A DNA stretch of 64,000 bases from a bacterium. Its GTDB lineage: Bacteria; UBA10199; JACPAL01; GCA-016699445. Of this stretch, positions 26,288-34,542 are shown piece by piece. The notes under the pieces are model-generated. The model was not told where the DNA came from, made no database searches, and saw only the letters and a list, made by a program, of their open reading frames with translations. Location of the stretch: NCBI GenBank assembly GCA_035454885.1, contig DATIGE010000064.1, forward strand, positions 16,172 through 80,171, in the 5' to 3' direction. Every line of letters begins with the position of its first letter. Position 1 is the first letter of the stretch. Made by a program: the position numbers and the translations under genes.

Positions 26288-26959
26288 TCAGCGCGGATCA
26301 ATGCCGAAGGCGCCTATCACGAGGGTGTGGGACTCCTGGTGGAGACGGTGAGGGACAAGATCCGTCCTCTCCGGCCCGAGTTTTTCCTGCCCGAGGTAGA
26401 CCCGGAGAGCGGTGACGACACCCGCACCGAGGCGGTCATCGGCATCGGCTCCAAAAACGAAATCCTCCGGGATGCCTTGGGCTGCTTCGCGCGAAAGAAT
26501 GGATCGTAGCGCCTTCTTGGTCTCCAGGCCCAAAAACTGAGGAATCGCCGTCCCCCCCATGATGACGATGTTTGCTCCGGTCATCATGGCCCAACCTGCG
26601 GTCGCGGCTTGCGATTTTCCGGGTTCCCGCAGCTCCGTGACCGTCTGGCTCGCGATCTCCTCGATCCGTCCGATAAACCGGGACTCATCGGCGTTGTAGG
26701 GGGGCCCTAGCTTCCGGCTCGATCCTCGCTCCGTCGCCCGGGACTGGCGGATGAGGGTCGCATTGACCTTGTCCGGATCAACGACAAACTCCAGGGCGCC
26801 GGAAGAATCCCGCGAAACTCGGGTGATTTCAGCGAGGTGCTCACCGAACCTGACGTACGAATCGAGGCGACCGCGCGCCCATTCGACGCCCACGTAGGTC
26901 GTCGCCGTCGGGATCATGAAAACGCGGGTGATCTGGGGAAACAAAGCCGGAAGATTCAT
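26288..26959 (-). CDS. Hypothetical protein downstream of a sensor kinase
   Basis: 223 residues, unrecognised. No signal peptide; there is a Gly/Ala/Met-rich stretch at about 115-135 (AGWAMMTGANIVIMGG) that could be a membrane or buried helix. It begins 14 bases after the sensor-kinase stop on the same strand, so it is the third gene of a regulator-kinase-protein operon. Its final residues are GAFGIDPR. Function might be linked to the stimulus of the kinase, which is inference. Confidence 0.65.
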   Translation of the reverse strand: MNLPALFPQITRVFMIPTATTYVGVEWARGRLDSYVRFGEHLAEITRVSRDSSGALEFVVDPDKVNATLIRQSRATERGSSRKLGPPYNADESRFIGRIEEIASQTVTELREPGKSQAATAGWAMMTGANIVIMGGTAIPQFLGLETKKALRSILSREAAQGIPEDFVFGADADDRLGAGVVTALRVYLGQEKLGPERTDLVPHRLHQESHTLVIGAFGIDPR

Positions 26960-26973
26960 CGCCCCTCTCTACA

Positions 26974-28956
26974 TCAAGCCGCTGGAAATTCAAGCACCAC
27001 CTCAAGCCCGCCTCCCTCGCGGTTCCGGGCTCGAATCTCGGCGCCCATCGCATGGGCCAGCATCCGGCTCATCGCGAGCCCGATGCCCGTACCTTGGGTC
27101 TTGCGCGTCATCTCGTTCTCGACCCGGTAAAAATTCTCAAAAACACGCGACAGCTCCTTGTCAGGAATGCCGGGCCCGCGATCCCTCCAGAGCCAAACAA
27201 CACGGTCGCCCTTCCGCTCCAGAGAGGCCTCCAGCGACTTGTCGGCTGAGCCGGAACCGAATTTGAGGCTGTTATCCAGGAGAGACAGGAAGATCTGTTT
27301 GATCGCCTCGGGGTCGTAGAGAAGGGGAGGAAGGTCCTCGTCCGCCTTCCATGACAGGGCGAAGCCTGGCCGTTCGGCGATACCTTTCAGTTCACCACAC
27401 AGCTCTTTAAAATCAGCCGTTGGAACATCCTTCTTGAGATTCAACTTGTAGGTTTTCTTTTCCAGACGGGCCAATTGAAGCACATTCTCGATCAGGCGAG
27501 ACAACCGCCCGCTTTCCTTGCTGATCTGGCGGTAATATTCCGATATCTTGTCCTCGTCCTTGGCCCAGCCGTCCTCCAACATTTCCGCGTACATCCGAAT
27601 GGACGTCAAAGGCGTCTTGAGCTCATGGGTGACCGCCGAGACGAAGTCCTGCCGCTTTTGCGAATAAGCCACCTGGGAGGCGGCCGTGCGGTAAATAAGG
27701 TAGAGGCCGATCGTCGCGAGCAGGACAACCGCCGCGGAGAGAGCGTTCAGGAACCACCGCGTGCCGATGCGCGGCAGCACCGACGCATAAACGCCCCAGT
27801 CGAAAAGATTGAGGGGGTAACCGAGGGAACGCTTGAAAAAGGGCGGCAGGCCATACAGCGCCAAATCCACGATGCCGTATTGGGCCAAGGTCCGGTCTCC
27901 CAGCTCCAGCCGGGCCAGGGCGAATTCGGGGAGCTCGGAGTTGGCGAAACTCTGGTCCATCAGCCATGAATAGAATTTCTCGAGATCCACCGCGAACCCT
28001 TGCAGGTACTGACGGTGATCCACCCAGACCTTTCGATAGAAGAGGAGATACTGCTCGTCGACCAGACGGGCCTGAAACGGATCCGCGAGGACGGATTGGG
28101 GGAGCGTGACTTCCGGACGCCGCTCGGGCTCGGCCGGTTTCGAGGTCGCGGCTCCGGCGTAACCTTCCTGAGCGGGGGCCGAGGCTGAAACGGCGGGAGG
28201 GGAGGCCGGCGCCGGGGGAGGCGCTTCCTCCTTTTTGGGCGCCAGGGCGACCTTGGCCGATGACATCTTTCGTTTCTCCAATTGGACCGCCTGTTCCTGG
28301 ATGGGATTGGGGTACACGTTCTTGGAGCGGGCGACCGACGCCTTGCCGACGCCCTGGGCCAACTCGGCCTCTGCGACGTCGCGAACGTCCTTCTGAACGT
28401 TCCCGCGATCGAAGTCGTCCATGGCCCCGGCGAGGCTCTTTTTGAGATCTCCCAATTCGACGTATCCGGGCACCCGAAACATGGCACCCTTCGGCTCCTT
28501 GCCCGCCCGCAGGGAAGAGGTCATGTCTTGCAGCTTCTGAAAGATCTCGCGCCGCCCTTGAGGCCGATGAATGAGGGAGTCCATCCCGGTGGGCCATCCT
28601 TCGGGAAGATAGGGCGTCGAAAACTCGCCGTCCGGGTCGATCTGAAAATAACCGATCAAGCCGCGCGCGTCGTCCTGGGGAAGGCGGGAGAGGGGGGAAA
28701 ATCCAACGAGCTGCTTGGGGTACTTGTCGGGGGTCAAGGTGCCCCAAAAACGGTAATCGCTCCAGCGACGCCCGTCCTCGGCGGTCAGAAAATCGCTCAC
28801 CGCCGCCTGCATCTGGTTGTAGACCTTCTCCGCCTGCCCCCGCCAAAGCTCCCGCTCTTCGCGACCCAGCTGGCGGTAGGAATTCCAGACGAAAAAACCC
28901 AAACTTCCCGCCAGGAGGATGAAGAAGAGGATGAATTGGAGGCGGAGACGTGTCAC
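26974..28956 (-). CDS. Membrane sensor histidine kinase
   Basis: 660 residues. TM1 about 7-25; a long periplasmic part (about 26-395) with a proline/alanine/glutamate-rich linker at about 238-285 (EEAPPPAPASPPAVS); TM2 about 398-420. The HisKA motif is FVSAVTHELKTPLTS with phosphoacceptor His444. The ATPase domain has LLDNSLKF, RDRGPGIPDKELSRVFENF and GTGIGLAMSR. It phosphorylates the OmpR-type regulator encoded just upstream; the two overlap by ATGA. The periplasmic part is unusually long and not a known sensor domain. Confidence 0.93.
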   Translation of the reverse strand: MTRLRLQFILFFILLAGSLGFFVWNSYRQLGREERELWRGQAEKVYNQMQAAVSDFLTAEDGRRWSDYRFWGTLTPDKYPKQLVGFSPLSRLPQDDARGLIGYFQIDPDGEFSTPYLPEGWPTGMDSLIHRPQGRREIFQKLQDMTSSLRAGKEPKGAMFRVPGYVELGDLKKSLAGAMDDFDRGNVQKDVRDVAEAELAQGVGKASVARSKNVYPNPIQEQAVQLEKRKMSSAKVALAPKKEEAPPPAPASPPAVSASAPAQEGYAGAATSKPAEPERRPEVTLPQSVLADPFQARLVDEQYLLFYRKVWVDHRQYLQGFAVDLEKFYSWLMDQSFANSELPEFALARLELGDRTLAQYGIVDLALYGLPPFFKRSLGYPLNLFDWGVYASVLPRIGTRWFLNALSAAVVLLATIGLYLIYRTAASQVAYSQKRQDFVSAVTHELKTPLTSIRMYAEMLEDGWAKDEDKISEYYRQISKESGRLSRLIENVLQLARLEKKTYKLNLKKDVPTADFKELCGELKGIAERPGFALSWKADEDLPPLLYDPEAIKQIFLSLLDNSLKFGSGSADKSLEASLERKGDRVVWLWRDRGPGIPDKELSRVFENFYRVENEMTRKTQGTGIGLAMSRMLAHAMGAEIRARNREGGGLEVVLEFPAA

Positions 28957-29645
28957 ACGCGTCCAATTTTGTATCCTTCACCGCGGATGGTGAGGATCAT
29001 CGCCGGCTCTTCGGCATTTCTTTCAACCTTACGGCGCAGTTTGGTGATGTGGATGTCGACGGTCCGCGTCTCCATGTGGGCGTTGCCGTAGCCCCAAACC
29101 TCCTTCAAAAGTTCCTGACGGCTGACGGGACGGTCGCAGCACTGGATGAGGTACCGGAGGATGTCCACCTCGCGGCGGGTCAGCTCGATCGAGCGCCCGT
29201 CGATCGTGGCCACGAGGTTTCTCGGATCAATCTCCAGCCCCTTCCAGACGACCTTTTCCTTCTCTTCCGTCAGTTTGCGGCTCCGGCGCAGGACGGCCTC
29301 CACGCGCGCCACGAGCTCGCGAACCGAGAAGGGCTTTGGGATATAATCGTCGGCGCCGAGCTTCAACCCCCGAATCACGTCCTCCTCGTCTCCCTTCGCC
29401 GTCAACATGATGATGGGCTGGGCCCGGTCGAGTTTGCGGATCTCGTTGCAAACCGCAAGCCCGTCGAGCCCCGGAAGCATAATGTCGAGGATGACCAGGT
29501 GATAGCGGCCCGACTGGGCTTTCTTCAGGCCTTCCTTGCCGTCGGAGGCCGCGTCGACGTCGTAACCGTTGTAGATGAAGACGTCGCAGAGACCTTTGCG
29601 AATCGACTCCTCATCCTCCACGATCAAAATCGAAGGTTTCGGCAT
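28953..29645 (-). CDS. OmpR/PhoB-family response regulator
   Basis: 230 residues. Receiver: ILIVEDEESIRKGL with acidic pocket, VILDIMLPGLDGL with the phospho-Asp, MLTAKG and IPKPFSVREL containing the conserved Lys. Winged-helix: ELTRREVDILRYLIQ, SRQELLKEVWG and RTVDIHITKLRRKVE. Co-encoded with the kinase (overlapping ATGA). No Shine-Dalgarno precedes the ATG. A direct repeat of TTGTAAA with 11-base period lies 35-52 bases upstream, a plausible autoregulatory site. Confidence 0.94.
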   Translation of the reverse strand: MPKPSILIVEDEESIRKGLCDVFIYNGYDVDAASDGKEGLKKAQSGRYHLVILDIMLPGLDGLAVCNEIRKLDRAQPIIMLTAKGDEEDVIRGLKLGADDYIPKPFSVRELVARVEAVLRRSRKLTEEKEKVVWKGLEIDPRNLVATIDGRSIELTRREVDILRYLIQCCDRPVSRQELLKEVWGYGNAHMETRTVDIHITKLRRKVERNAEEPAMILTIRGEGYKIGRV

Positions 29646-29679
29646 GGTTAGGAAGTTACCTTAATTCCATCTCTTGAGG

Positions 29680-29697
29680 TTGTAAAAGGTTTGTAAA
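29680..29697. promoter_or_regulatory. 11-base-period direct repeat, candidate response-regulator site
   Basis: TTGTAAA occurs at 29680-29686 and again at 29691-29697, one helical turn apart, in the region between the response-regulator gene and the vWA gene. OmpR/PhoB-type dimers bind tandem half-sites with this spacing. It is not shown which gene it controls. Confidence 0.4.
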
Positions 29698-29778
29698 GCG
29701 ATCCTTCAAGTTTTTACCGGCCTGGGCCTACCGTCCCGCGGGGATCACCGTAAGATGGCCGTCAAAAGGAGACCTCTT

Positions 29779-31260
29779 ATGAACCCCAAATTCAATCTTC
29801 ACCCCCGCCGGATCGGCCAAGCCCTTGTGGCCGTTCTTTTGGCGGGGCTCATCGTCTACGGGGCGGTCGGCCGGGCGTCGTCACATCGGGCGGCGCCGGC
29901 CGGCCCTGCGGACACCGGCTGGAAGACCCAGGGCGCGGCCGGAGGCCACGTCAAGGTCCGCTCGAACCTCTCGCAGACCAAGGTGGTCCAGGGCTCGGAC
30001 GGACTGGTCTATCTCGAGGTTGATCTGGAGGCCCCGGAGGCGTCCGATCTTTCCCGCGCGCGCCGCCCAACCGACTTCGTGATCGTCCTCGACCGCAGCG
30101 GCAGCATGGCGGACTACCGCAAGATGGAGTTCGCCCAAAAGGCGATCGGGTCGCTCATCAACCAACTGAAGACGGGCGACCGGTTCGCGCTCGTGGACTT
30201 CGACAGTGTCGTCGAAACGCCGATTCCGCTGACCGAAGTCTCCGAATCCGCCAAGGACCGCTTTCGGGGCGAAGTCCTGCGGATCACGCCCAGGGACGGC
30301 ACCAACCTGGGCGGCGGGCTCATCGCCGGCATCGACGCGATCCAGTCCGCCGGCCGGAGGACGGGCCATCCCGAAGGGACCGCTTCGCGAGCCCAGCGAA
30401 TGATACTTCTCTCGGACGGTTTGGCCAACGAAGGCATCACGGACACGGCGGAGTTGGGACGCATCGCGGCGCGAGCGGTGAGCGGCGAGTTCGCCCTCTC
30501 CACCATCGGCGTCGGATTGGACTTCAACGAAGACCTCATGGCCTCGATCGCCGACCACGGGACCGGCAACTACACCTTCCTGGAGGACCTTTCCTCCCTC
30601 GACAAGGTCCTGGCCCAGGAGTTCTACGGGGCAAGCCGCATCTATGCGAGCCAGATCAAGGTGAAGCTGGACTTGAGTTCCGGCATCGAGGCCGTCGAGG
30701 CCTCCGGTTACCCGATTGAAAAGGAGGCGGGGGTGGCCGTCATCCGGCCAGGCCACCTTTACGCAGGACAGAAAAAGACCCTCTTCGTCACGCTCAAGCT
30801 CCCGACCGACGCCCTTTACACGAAGCCACTCGGGTCGGCGACGGTTTCCTATGCCGTGAAGGAGCAGGGCTATACCGTCCCTCTTTTCGGATCGGACCTG
30901 AAGGTCGCCTGCCTGCCGCAGGAAAAGAGGGAGGAAGCGACGGCGTCGATTGTCCCCGGCGTCTACAAGGAGGCCTGGACCAAAAACAATTACGGAAGGC
31001 TCCTGAAGGACAACGCGGACAAGGTCCGTTCCGGCGACCGGGAAGGGGCCCTGGGGACCATCAGCGCCCACCGCGCCAAGCTTGAGGAGGCCTACGCCGC
31101 GGCGCCCGTTCCGGAAATGAAGGCCCAATTGGACGACCTGAAGAAGATGGAGGACGAGGTGAGGGACGCCTTCAACGGGCCGGACGCGTCGGTGAAATCG
31201 AAACGTCTCTCGAAGGGCTACCAGTACCAGGGGATTCAACAACAGAGACAGTCAAACTAG
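29779..31260 (+). CDS. Exported von Willebrand factor A domain protein
   Basis: 493 residues from ATG 29779 with AAAAGGAGA upstream. An N-terminal TM/signal helix (about 12-30, ALVAVLLAGLIVYGAV) is followed by a vWA domain: FVIVLDRSGSMADYRKM contains the DxSxS of the MIDAS metal site, GTNLGGGL gives the threonine, and MILLSDGLANEG the final aspartate. The C-terminal part has beta-rich then helical regions (KDNADKVRSGDREGAL). It is followed in nine bases by a PspA-like gene and a small membrane protein; an envelope-stress unit is inferred. Confidence 0.87.
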   Translation: MNPKFNLHPRRIGQALVAVLLAGLIVYGAVGRASSHRAAPAGPADTGWKTQGAAGGHVKVRSNLSQTKVVQGSDGLVYLEVDLEAPEASDLSRARRPTDFVIVLDRSGSMADYRKMEFAQKAIGSLINQLKTGDRFALVDFDSVVETPIPLTEVSESAKDRFRGEVLRITPRDGTNLGGGLIAGIDAIQSAGRRTGHPEGTASRAQRMILLSDGLANEGITDTAELGRIAARAVSGEFALSTIGVGLDFNEDLMASIADHGTGNYTFLEDLSSLDKVLAQEFYGASRIYASQIKVKLDLSSGIEAVEASGYPIEKEAGVAVIRPGHLYAGQKKTLFVTLKLPTDALYTKPLGSATVSYAVKEQGYTVPLFGSDLKVACLPQEKREEATASIVPGVYKEAWTKNNYGRLLKDNADKVRSGDREGALGTISAHRAKLEEAYAAAPVPEMKAQLDDLKKMEDEVRDAFNGPDASVKSKRLSKGYQYQGIQQQRQSN

Positions 31261-31269
31261 GGAGGAATT

Positions 31270-31890
31270 ATGTCACTTGCCTACCGAATCAAACGTCTCG
31301 TCAAGTCCGACGCCCACGCCCTCGTGGAGGGGCTCGAGGCCCCCAAGTGGGTCCTCGCCCAGGCCTTGCGCGACATGGAGGAAGAACTGGAAAAAATGGA
31401 GGCGGACCTGGGCATCCGCCGATCGCAGATCGCGAAGATGAAGGACCACCTGATCGCCAGCGAGGCGATTCTGTCGGCCCTCGAAAACGACATTGAGTTC
31501 GCCATGAGCGAGAAGAGGGAGGACATCGCCAAGAACCTCATCCGCAAACTTCTGACGGCCAAGAGCGCCCTCGAGGATCTGTCCCGGAGATCGAAGGCCT
31601 GCGAGGAGGAGCTCGTCTCCGTGGAAGAGGACTACCGGGTCAAAAAAGGGGCCTACGAAGATATCAGGGGCCGGTGCGAAATCCTCAACTTGAGCCGCAT
31701 CGACGACGACGCCTTCCAAGCGGCCGCCCGCCTTGTCTCCCAGGAAGGAGGCCCGGACGTGTCGCTCGATCACCAGGTGGAGATCGAGTTCCTGCGCAGG
31801 CTTCAAAGACACAAGGAGGCCGCTTCCCGCGGCACGTCATCCAGCACGCTGGATCATGGAAGACAGGGAGGGGACCATGAGCCGTCTTAG
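31270..31890 (+). CDS. PspA/IM30-family coiled-coil protein
   Basis: 206 residues after GAGGAATT. Starts with LAYRIKRLVKSDAHALVEG and KWVLAQALRDMEEELEKM, the N-terminal helices of PspA/Vipp1 proteins, and stays a long coiled coil up to about residue 140 (YRVKKGAYEDIRGRCEIL). Such proteins coat damaged membranes. The 3' end overlaps the next small gene. It is in an operon with the vWA protein. Confidence 0.75.
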   Translation: MSLAYRIKRLVKSDAHALVEGLEAPKWVLAQALRDMEEELEKMEADLGIRRSQIAKMKDHLIASEAILSALENDIEFAMSEKREDIAKNLIRKLLTAKSALEDLSRRSKACEEELVSVEEDYRVKKGAYEDIRGRCEILNLSRIDDDAFQAAARLVSQEGGPDVSLDHQVEIEFLRRLQRHKEAASRGTSSSTLDHGRQGGDHEPS

Positions 31891-32095
31891 CCTTTTCCAT
31901 TTGGGAGTCTCGCTGGTGTTGGGGGCGGCGGCGGCGGCCTTTGTTCTCCCCGTCAGCCTCCCCGGGGCCATTACGGCCTTCGGCTCGGTGCAGATCCTCT
32001 TTGCACTCCGTGCTCATCGAAAATCCCGCGGAAACAGATTCCGGGAGGCTCATAAAACGGCGGAGCGCATCCTCGAGGAATGGAAATTTACTTGA
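31877..32095 (+). CDS. Small membrane protein, 72 residues
   Basis: ATG 31877 with GGGAGGGGACC upstream lies 14 bases before the end of the PspA-like gene. One or two short hydrophobic helices cover about 6-44 (LFHLGVSLVLGAAAAAFVL and GAITAFGSVQILFAL), followed by a basic tail (RAHRKSRGNRFR) that should face the cytoplasm. It resembles small PspB/PspC-type partners only by position and topology. The frame was hidden inside a longer reading frame and is chosen by its ribosome-binding site. Confidence 0.65.
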   Translation: MSRLSLFHLGVSLVLGAAAAAFVLPVSLPGAITAFGSVQILFALRAHRKSRGNRFREAHKTAERILEEWKFT

Positions 32096-32600
32096 TGGGC
32101 AGGCCCGTGCGGACATTGAAGAGGAGCCATTGCCCGCCGGCAAGCTCCACGACGTAATGATCCTCGGGGTTCAGTCCGAGATATTGGCCCCACTGGTAGT
32201 GGGAGACGGTTTTCTTGAGCTTTGAAAAGTCGGGGATCATCTCGTTCAACCGCACCTGACGGATCAGCCTCCCCCGGTCGTAAAAGGAAAGCATGACCTG
32301 GTCCTTTTTGAAGTCGAGCGGGAGAAGATTCACGCCGTCGAAGCCGGTCACCAGGTATTCGCCGTCGTTGGAGAGGGAGGCCACACGGAACCAGCCGGGC
32401 ATCGACCACAAGGGCTCCTGGATGCCCCCGGCGCGTCGGCGGTAGACGGTCGTGACGCGCTGTTCCGGATTCATTCCGGCGCAGAAAAAACCGTTCTGGG
32501 AACACACGGTCTTGAACTCGGGCGCAGGGAGGGGCTCGTCGGCACAAACCGTCGGCGCCAAAAACACGCATAAGGTTGCCAGAAGAGCCGATGTCCTCAC
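32088..32600 (-). CDS. Hypothetical exported protein, about 170 residues
   Basis: Unrecognised. A signal peptide (about 1-20, SALLATLCVFLAPTVC-ADE) exports it. Two Cys (VCSQ, FFCAG) near the N-terminus may pair. Alternating strands with Trp/Phe and DGEYLVTGFDG suggest a beta-propeller-like or WD-like fold. GTG 32600 or TTG 32603 may be the start. It follows the diadenylate-cyclase gene by about 12 bases and overlaps the small membrane protein gene tail to tail by eight bases. Confidence 0.6.
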   Translation of the reverse strand: MRTSALLATLCVFLAPTVCADEPLPAPEFKTVCSQNGFFCAGMNPEQRVTTVYRRRAGGIQEPLWSMPGWFRVASLSNDGEYLVTGFDGVNLLPLDFKKDQVMLSFYDRGRLIRQVRLNEMIPDFSKLKKTVSHYQWGQYLGLNPEDHYVVELAGGQWLLFNVRTGLPIK

Positions 32601-32612
32601 CAAATTATTTTA

Positions 32613-33884
32613 CTACTTGGCCTCGATTTCGACCAGAACCATCGTCGGATCGATGTCCTCCAGGATCGTCCCGGGTGGTACGGTCATGTTCGCATCGGAG
32701 AGAGACACCGACCATTCGCCGCGGCCATAATTGTAGAGCTTGAGGACGGCGCGTATCTCATTGGGATCCATAAACTGGAAGGCATGGCGGGGCCCGGAGA
32801 AGGTCACCGAGACGACTTTGGGCTCGACCGACTCGACGTACAGTTCCGGAGAGGGATCGGTGTACTCGACGGGGAGGACGAAGGTCCGGTGGATGATGCG
32901 GGTCTCGTGCACGACGGCGTACCAAAGCGCCAGCGTGATGAGGAGTGAGAACGCCTTTTCTCGGAAATTCCGGACGAAGAGATTCGCCAGGAAGCTCCGC
33001 TTCTTGGACGGAGCGAGATCGGCGTAGAATTTTTCCAGGACGGCGCGAAGGCGGCGCGCTTCGCCCGGAGCGCCCAAATCCTCCAGGCGCCCCCCAACCG
33101 CGGCCGAAACCCGTCCCGTCTCCTCCGACACGACCAGGCACAGGGCGTCGCTCACCTCCGAGATGCCCACCGCCGCCGCATGCCTCATGCCGCCGCGGCC
33201 CGAGCGCGAGAAATCCTTCGCCAGAGGCAGTTGGCAACCGAAGCGGACCACGCGCTCGCCGTCGACCAACACCGCCCCGTCGTGTCCCACGGAATGCGGA
33301 TCAAAAATGCTCTTGAGGAGGGGTTCGCTCAGGTCGCCGTTCAACCCGAACCCGCCGGTAATGTGACGGTCGATGGTCCCCATGCCCTTGAGGACGACCA
33401 AGGCGCCGATCCTCTGGCCGGACAGGTCCGTCAGCGTGTTGGTGAGAATGTCGACGACCCGGGGCGTCTGGGACGACGGCGCGCTCGACCCCCTGAACTT
33501 GCGGTTCAGGCTCCACACGGCCACCTGCTCAAAGAAATACTTCAGCTCCTCCTGAAAGATAATGATGACCGCGATCAGGATCACGGCGAAGAACGACTGG
33601 AGGACGAAGGAGGTCAGGATCAGTCCGAACTCGTGGGCCAAGAGGTAGACCAGGCCGACGATCGCGATGCCCGCCAACACGAAGAAGGCCCGTCTCCGTT
33701 TGAACCAGACGAAGACGGCGTAGAGGATCATCGACATGAACGCGATGTCGACGAATCCGGCGACGCCGATCTCGCGGGTCAGGGACCAAAGATCCAACGG
33801 ATGAATGTCGAAGTGGGCCACCCGCCGCCGCTTAGCAAAGGACGCAAAGTCTGTCCATCCCGTGTCAAAAAGTATAGACTTCAT
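32613..33884 (-). CDS. Diadenylate cyclase (CdaA-like) fused to a YbbR-like domain
   Basis: 423 residues. Three TM helices (about 40-115) precede a DAC domain, the CdaA arrangement. The DGA motif is DGAVLVDG at 202-204 (HDGAV), and GMRHAAAVGISE at about 233-243 holds R234-H235-A236 where most DACs have RHR. A C-terminal region of about 310-423 begins with another TM helix (SLLITLALWYAVV) and then a YbbR-like beta domain (YTDPSPELYVESVEPKVVSVTF). In Firmicutes cdaA and the YbbR protein cdaR are separate adjacent genes. The product would be c-di-AMP. Function with RHA is uncertain. Confidence 0.82.
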   Translation of the reverse strand: MKSILFDTGWTDFASFAKRRRVAHFDIHPLDLWSLTREIGVAGFVDIAFMSMILYAVFVWFKRRRAFFVLAGIAIVGLVYLLAHEFGLILTSFVLQSFFAVILIAVIIIFQEELKYFFEQVAVWSLNRKFRGSSAPSSQTPRVVDILTNTLTDLSGQRIGALVVLKGMGTIDRHITGGFGLNGDLSEPLLKSIFDPHSVGHDGAVLVDGERVVRFGCQLPLAKDFSRSGRGGMRHAAAVGISEVSDALCLVVSEETGRVSAAVGGRLEDLGAPGEARRLRAVLEKFYADLAPSKKRSFLANLFVRNFREKAFSLLITLALWYAVVHETRIIHRTFVLPVEYTDPSPELYVESVEPKVVSVTFSGPRHAFQFMDPNEIRAVLKLYNYGRGEWSVSLSDANMTVPPGTILEDIDPTMVLVEIEAK

Positions 33885-33899
33885 GATTGGAGGTTAGAG

Positions 33900-34502
33900 A
33901 TGAAATCGAGACGTTTGACCTTCTTCCTGGCCATGACCCTCTTTCCGGCCCTGGCCTCCGCAGGCGCGGAGGGTCCGCTCTCCCTGGACGTGATCAAGGT
34001 GAATTCCAAGGGAAGCTGGACCGAGGTCCAGATCGCCATCCAGAACAACGGCGACACGGACGCCCAGTTTGAGTGCTGTACGGTCTTTCTCGAAAACTCG
34101 GACGGATACGCCGTCGCCTCGCTCAATCAGGGGGAGGTCCGCTCGCAGATCCACAACAAAGCCAAGACGGGAGCGATCCTCGGGGGCATCGCGGCCGGCG
34201 GCCTGGGATTGGGCGGGCTCATCAGCGGCCACGAAGAGCTGGGTTACGCCGCCGTGGGCGTGGGCGCCGGCAGCGCCATCGCGGGCACGGTCGGGGAGGC
34301 GGGCGCCGAAGGCGCCGCCCGGGACATCGTCATCGACGACATCATGCGGAACCATCTCTTTCCGGCGGGTTTGAAAGTCGCCGGAATCGCCTATTTTCCC
34401 CCTAAGAAGAAATGGCCGGGCTCCAAGCGCGCCGAAGAGATCCATCTGACCTACAAGATGGGGAATCAGACCTATCGCGCCTCCTCACCCGTGCCGAACT
34501 AG
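33900..34502 (+). CDS. Exported protein with glycine-zipper segment
   Basis: 200 residues from ATG 33900 with TTGGAGG upstream. A signal peptide covers about 1-22 (FFLAMTLFPALASAGA). Residues about 95-145 hold a GxxxG-rich segment (GAILGGIAAGGLGLGGLISG and AVGVGAGSAIAGTVGEAG) typical of glycine-zipper outer-membrane proteins. CC at about residue 58 and many Asn-x-Thr-like positions precede it. It is transcribed away from the diadenylate-cyclase gene; only 15 bases separate the start codons. Confidence 0.65.
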   Translation: MKSRRLTFFLAMTLFPALASAGAEGPLSLDVIKVNSKGSWTEVQIAIQNNGDTDAQFECCTVFLENSDGYAVASLNQGEVRSQIHNKAKTGAILGGIAAGGLGLGGLISGHEELGYAAVGVGAGSAIAGTVGEAGAEGAARDIVIDDIMRNHLFPAGLKVAGIAYFPPKKKWPGSKRAEEIHLTYKMGNQTYRASSPVPN

Positions 34503-34542
34503 CAGCTTGTTGAATTCGCGCCGTTCGCGTTAAGATCCGTTG

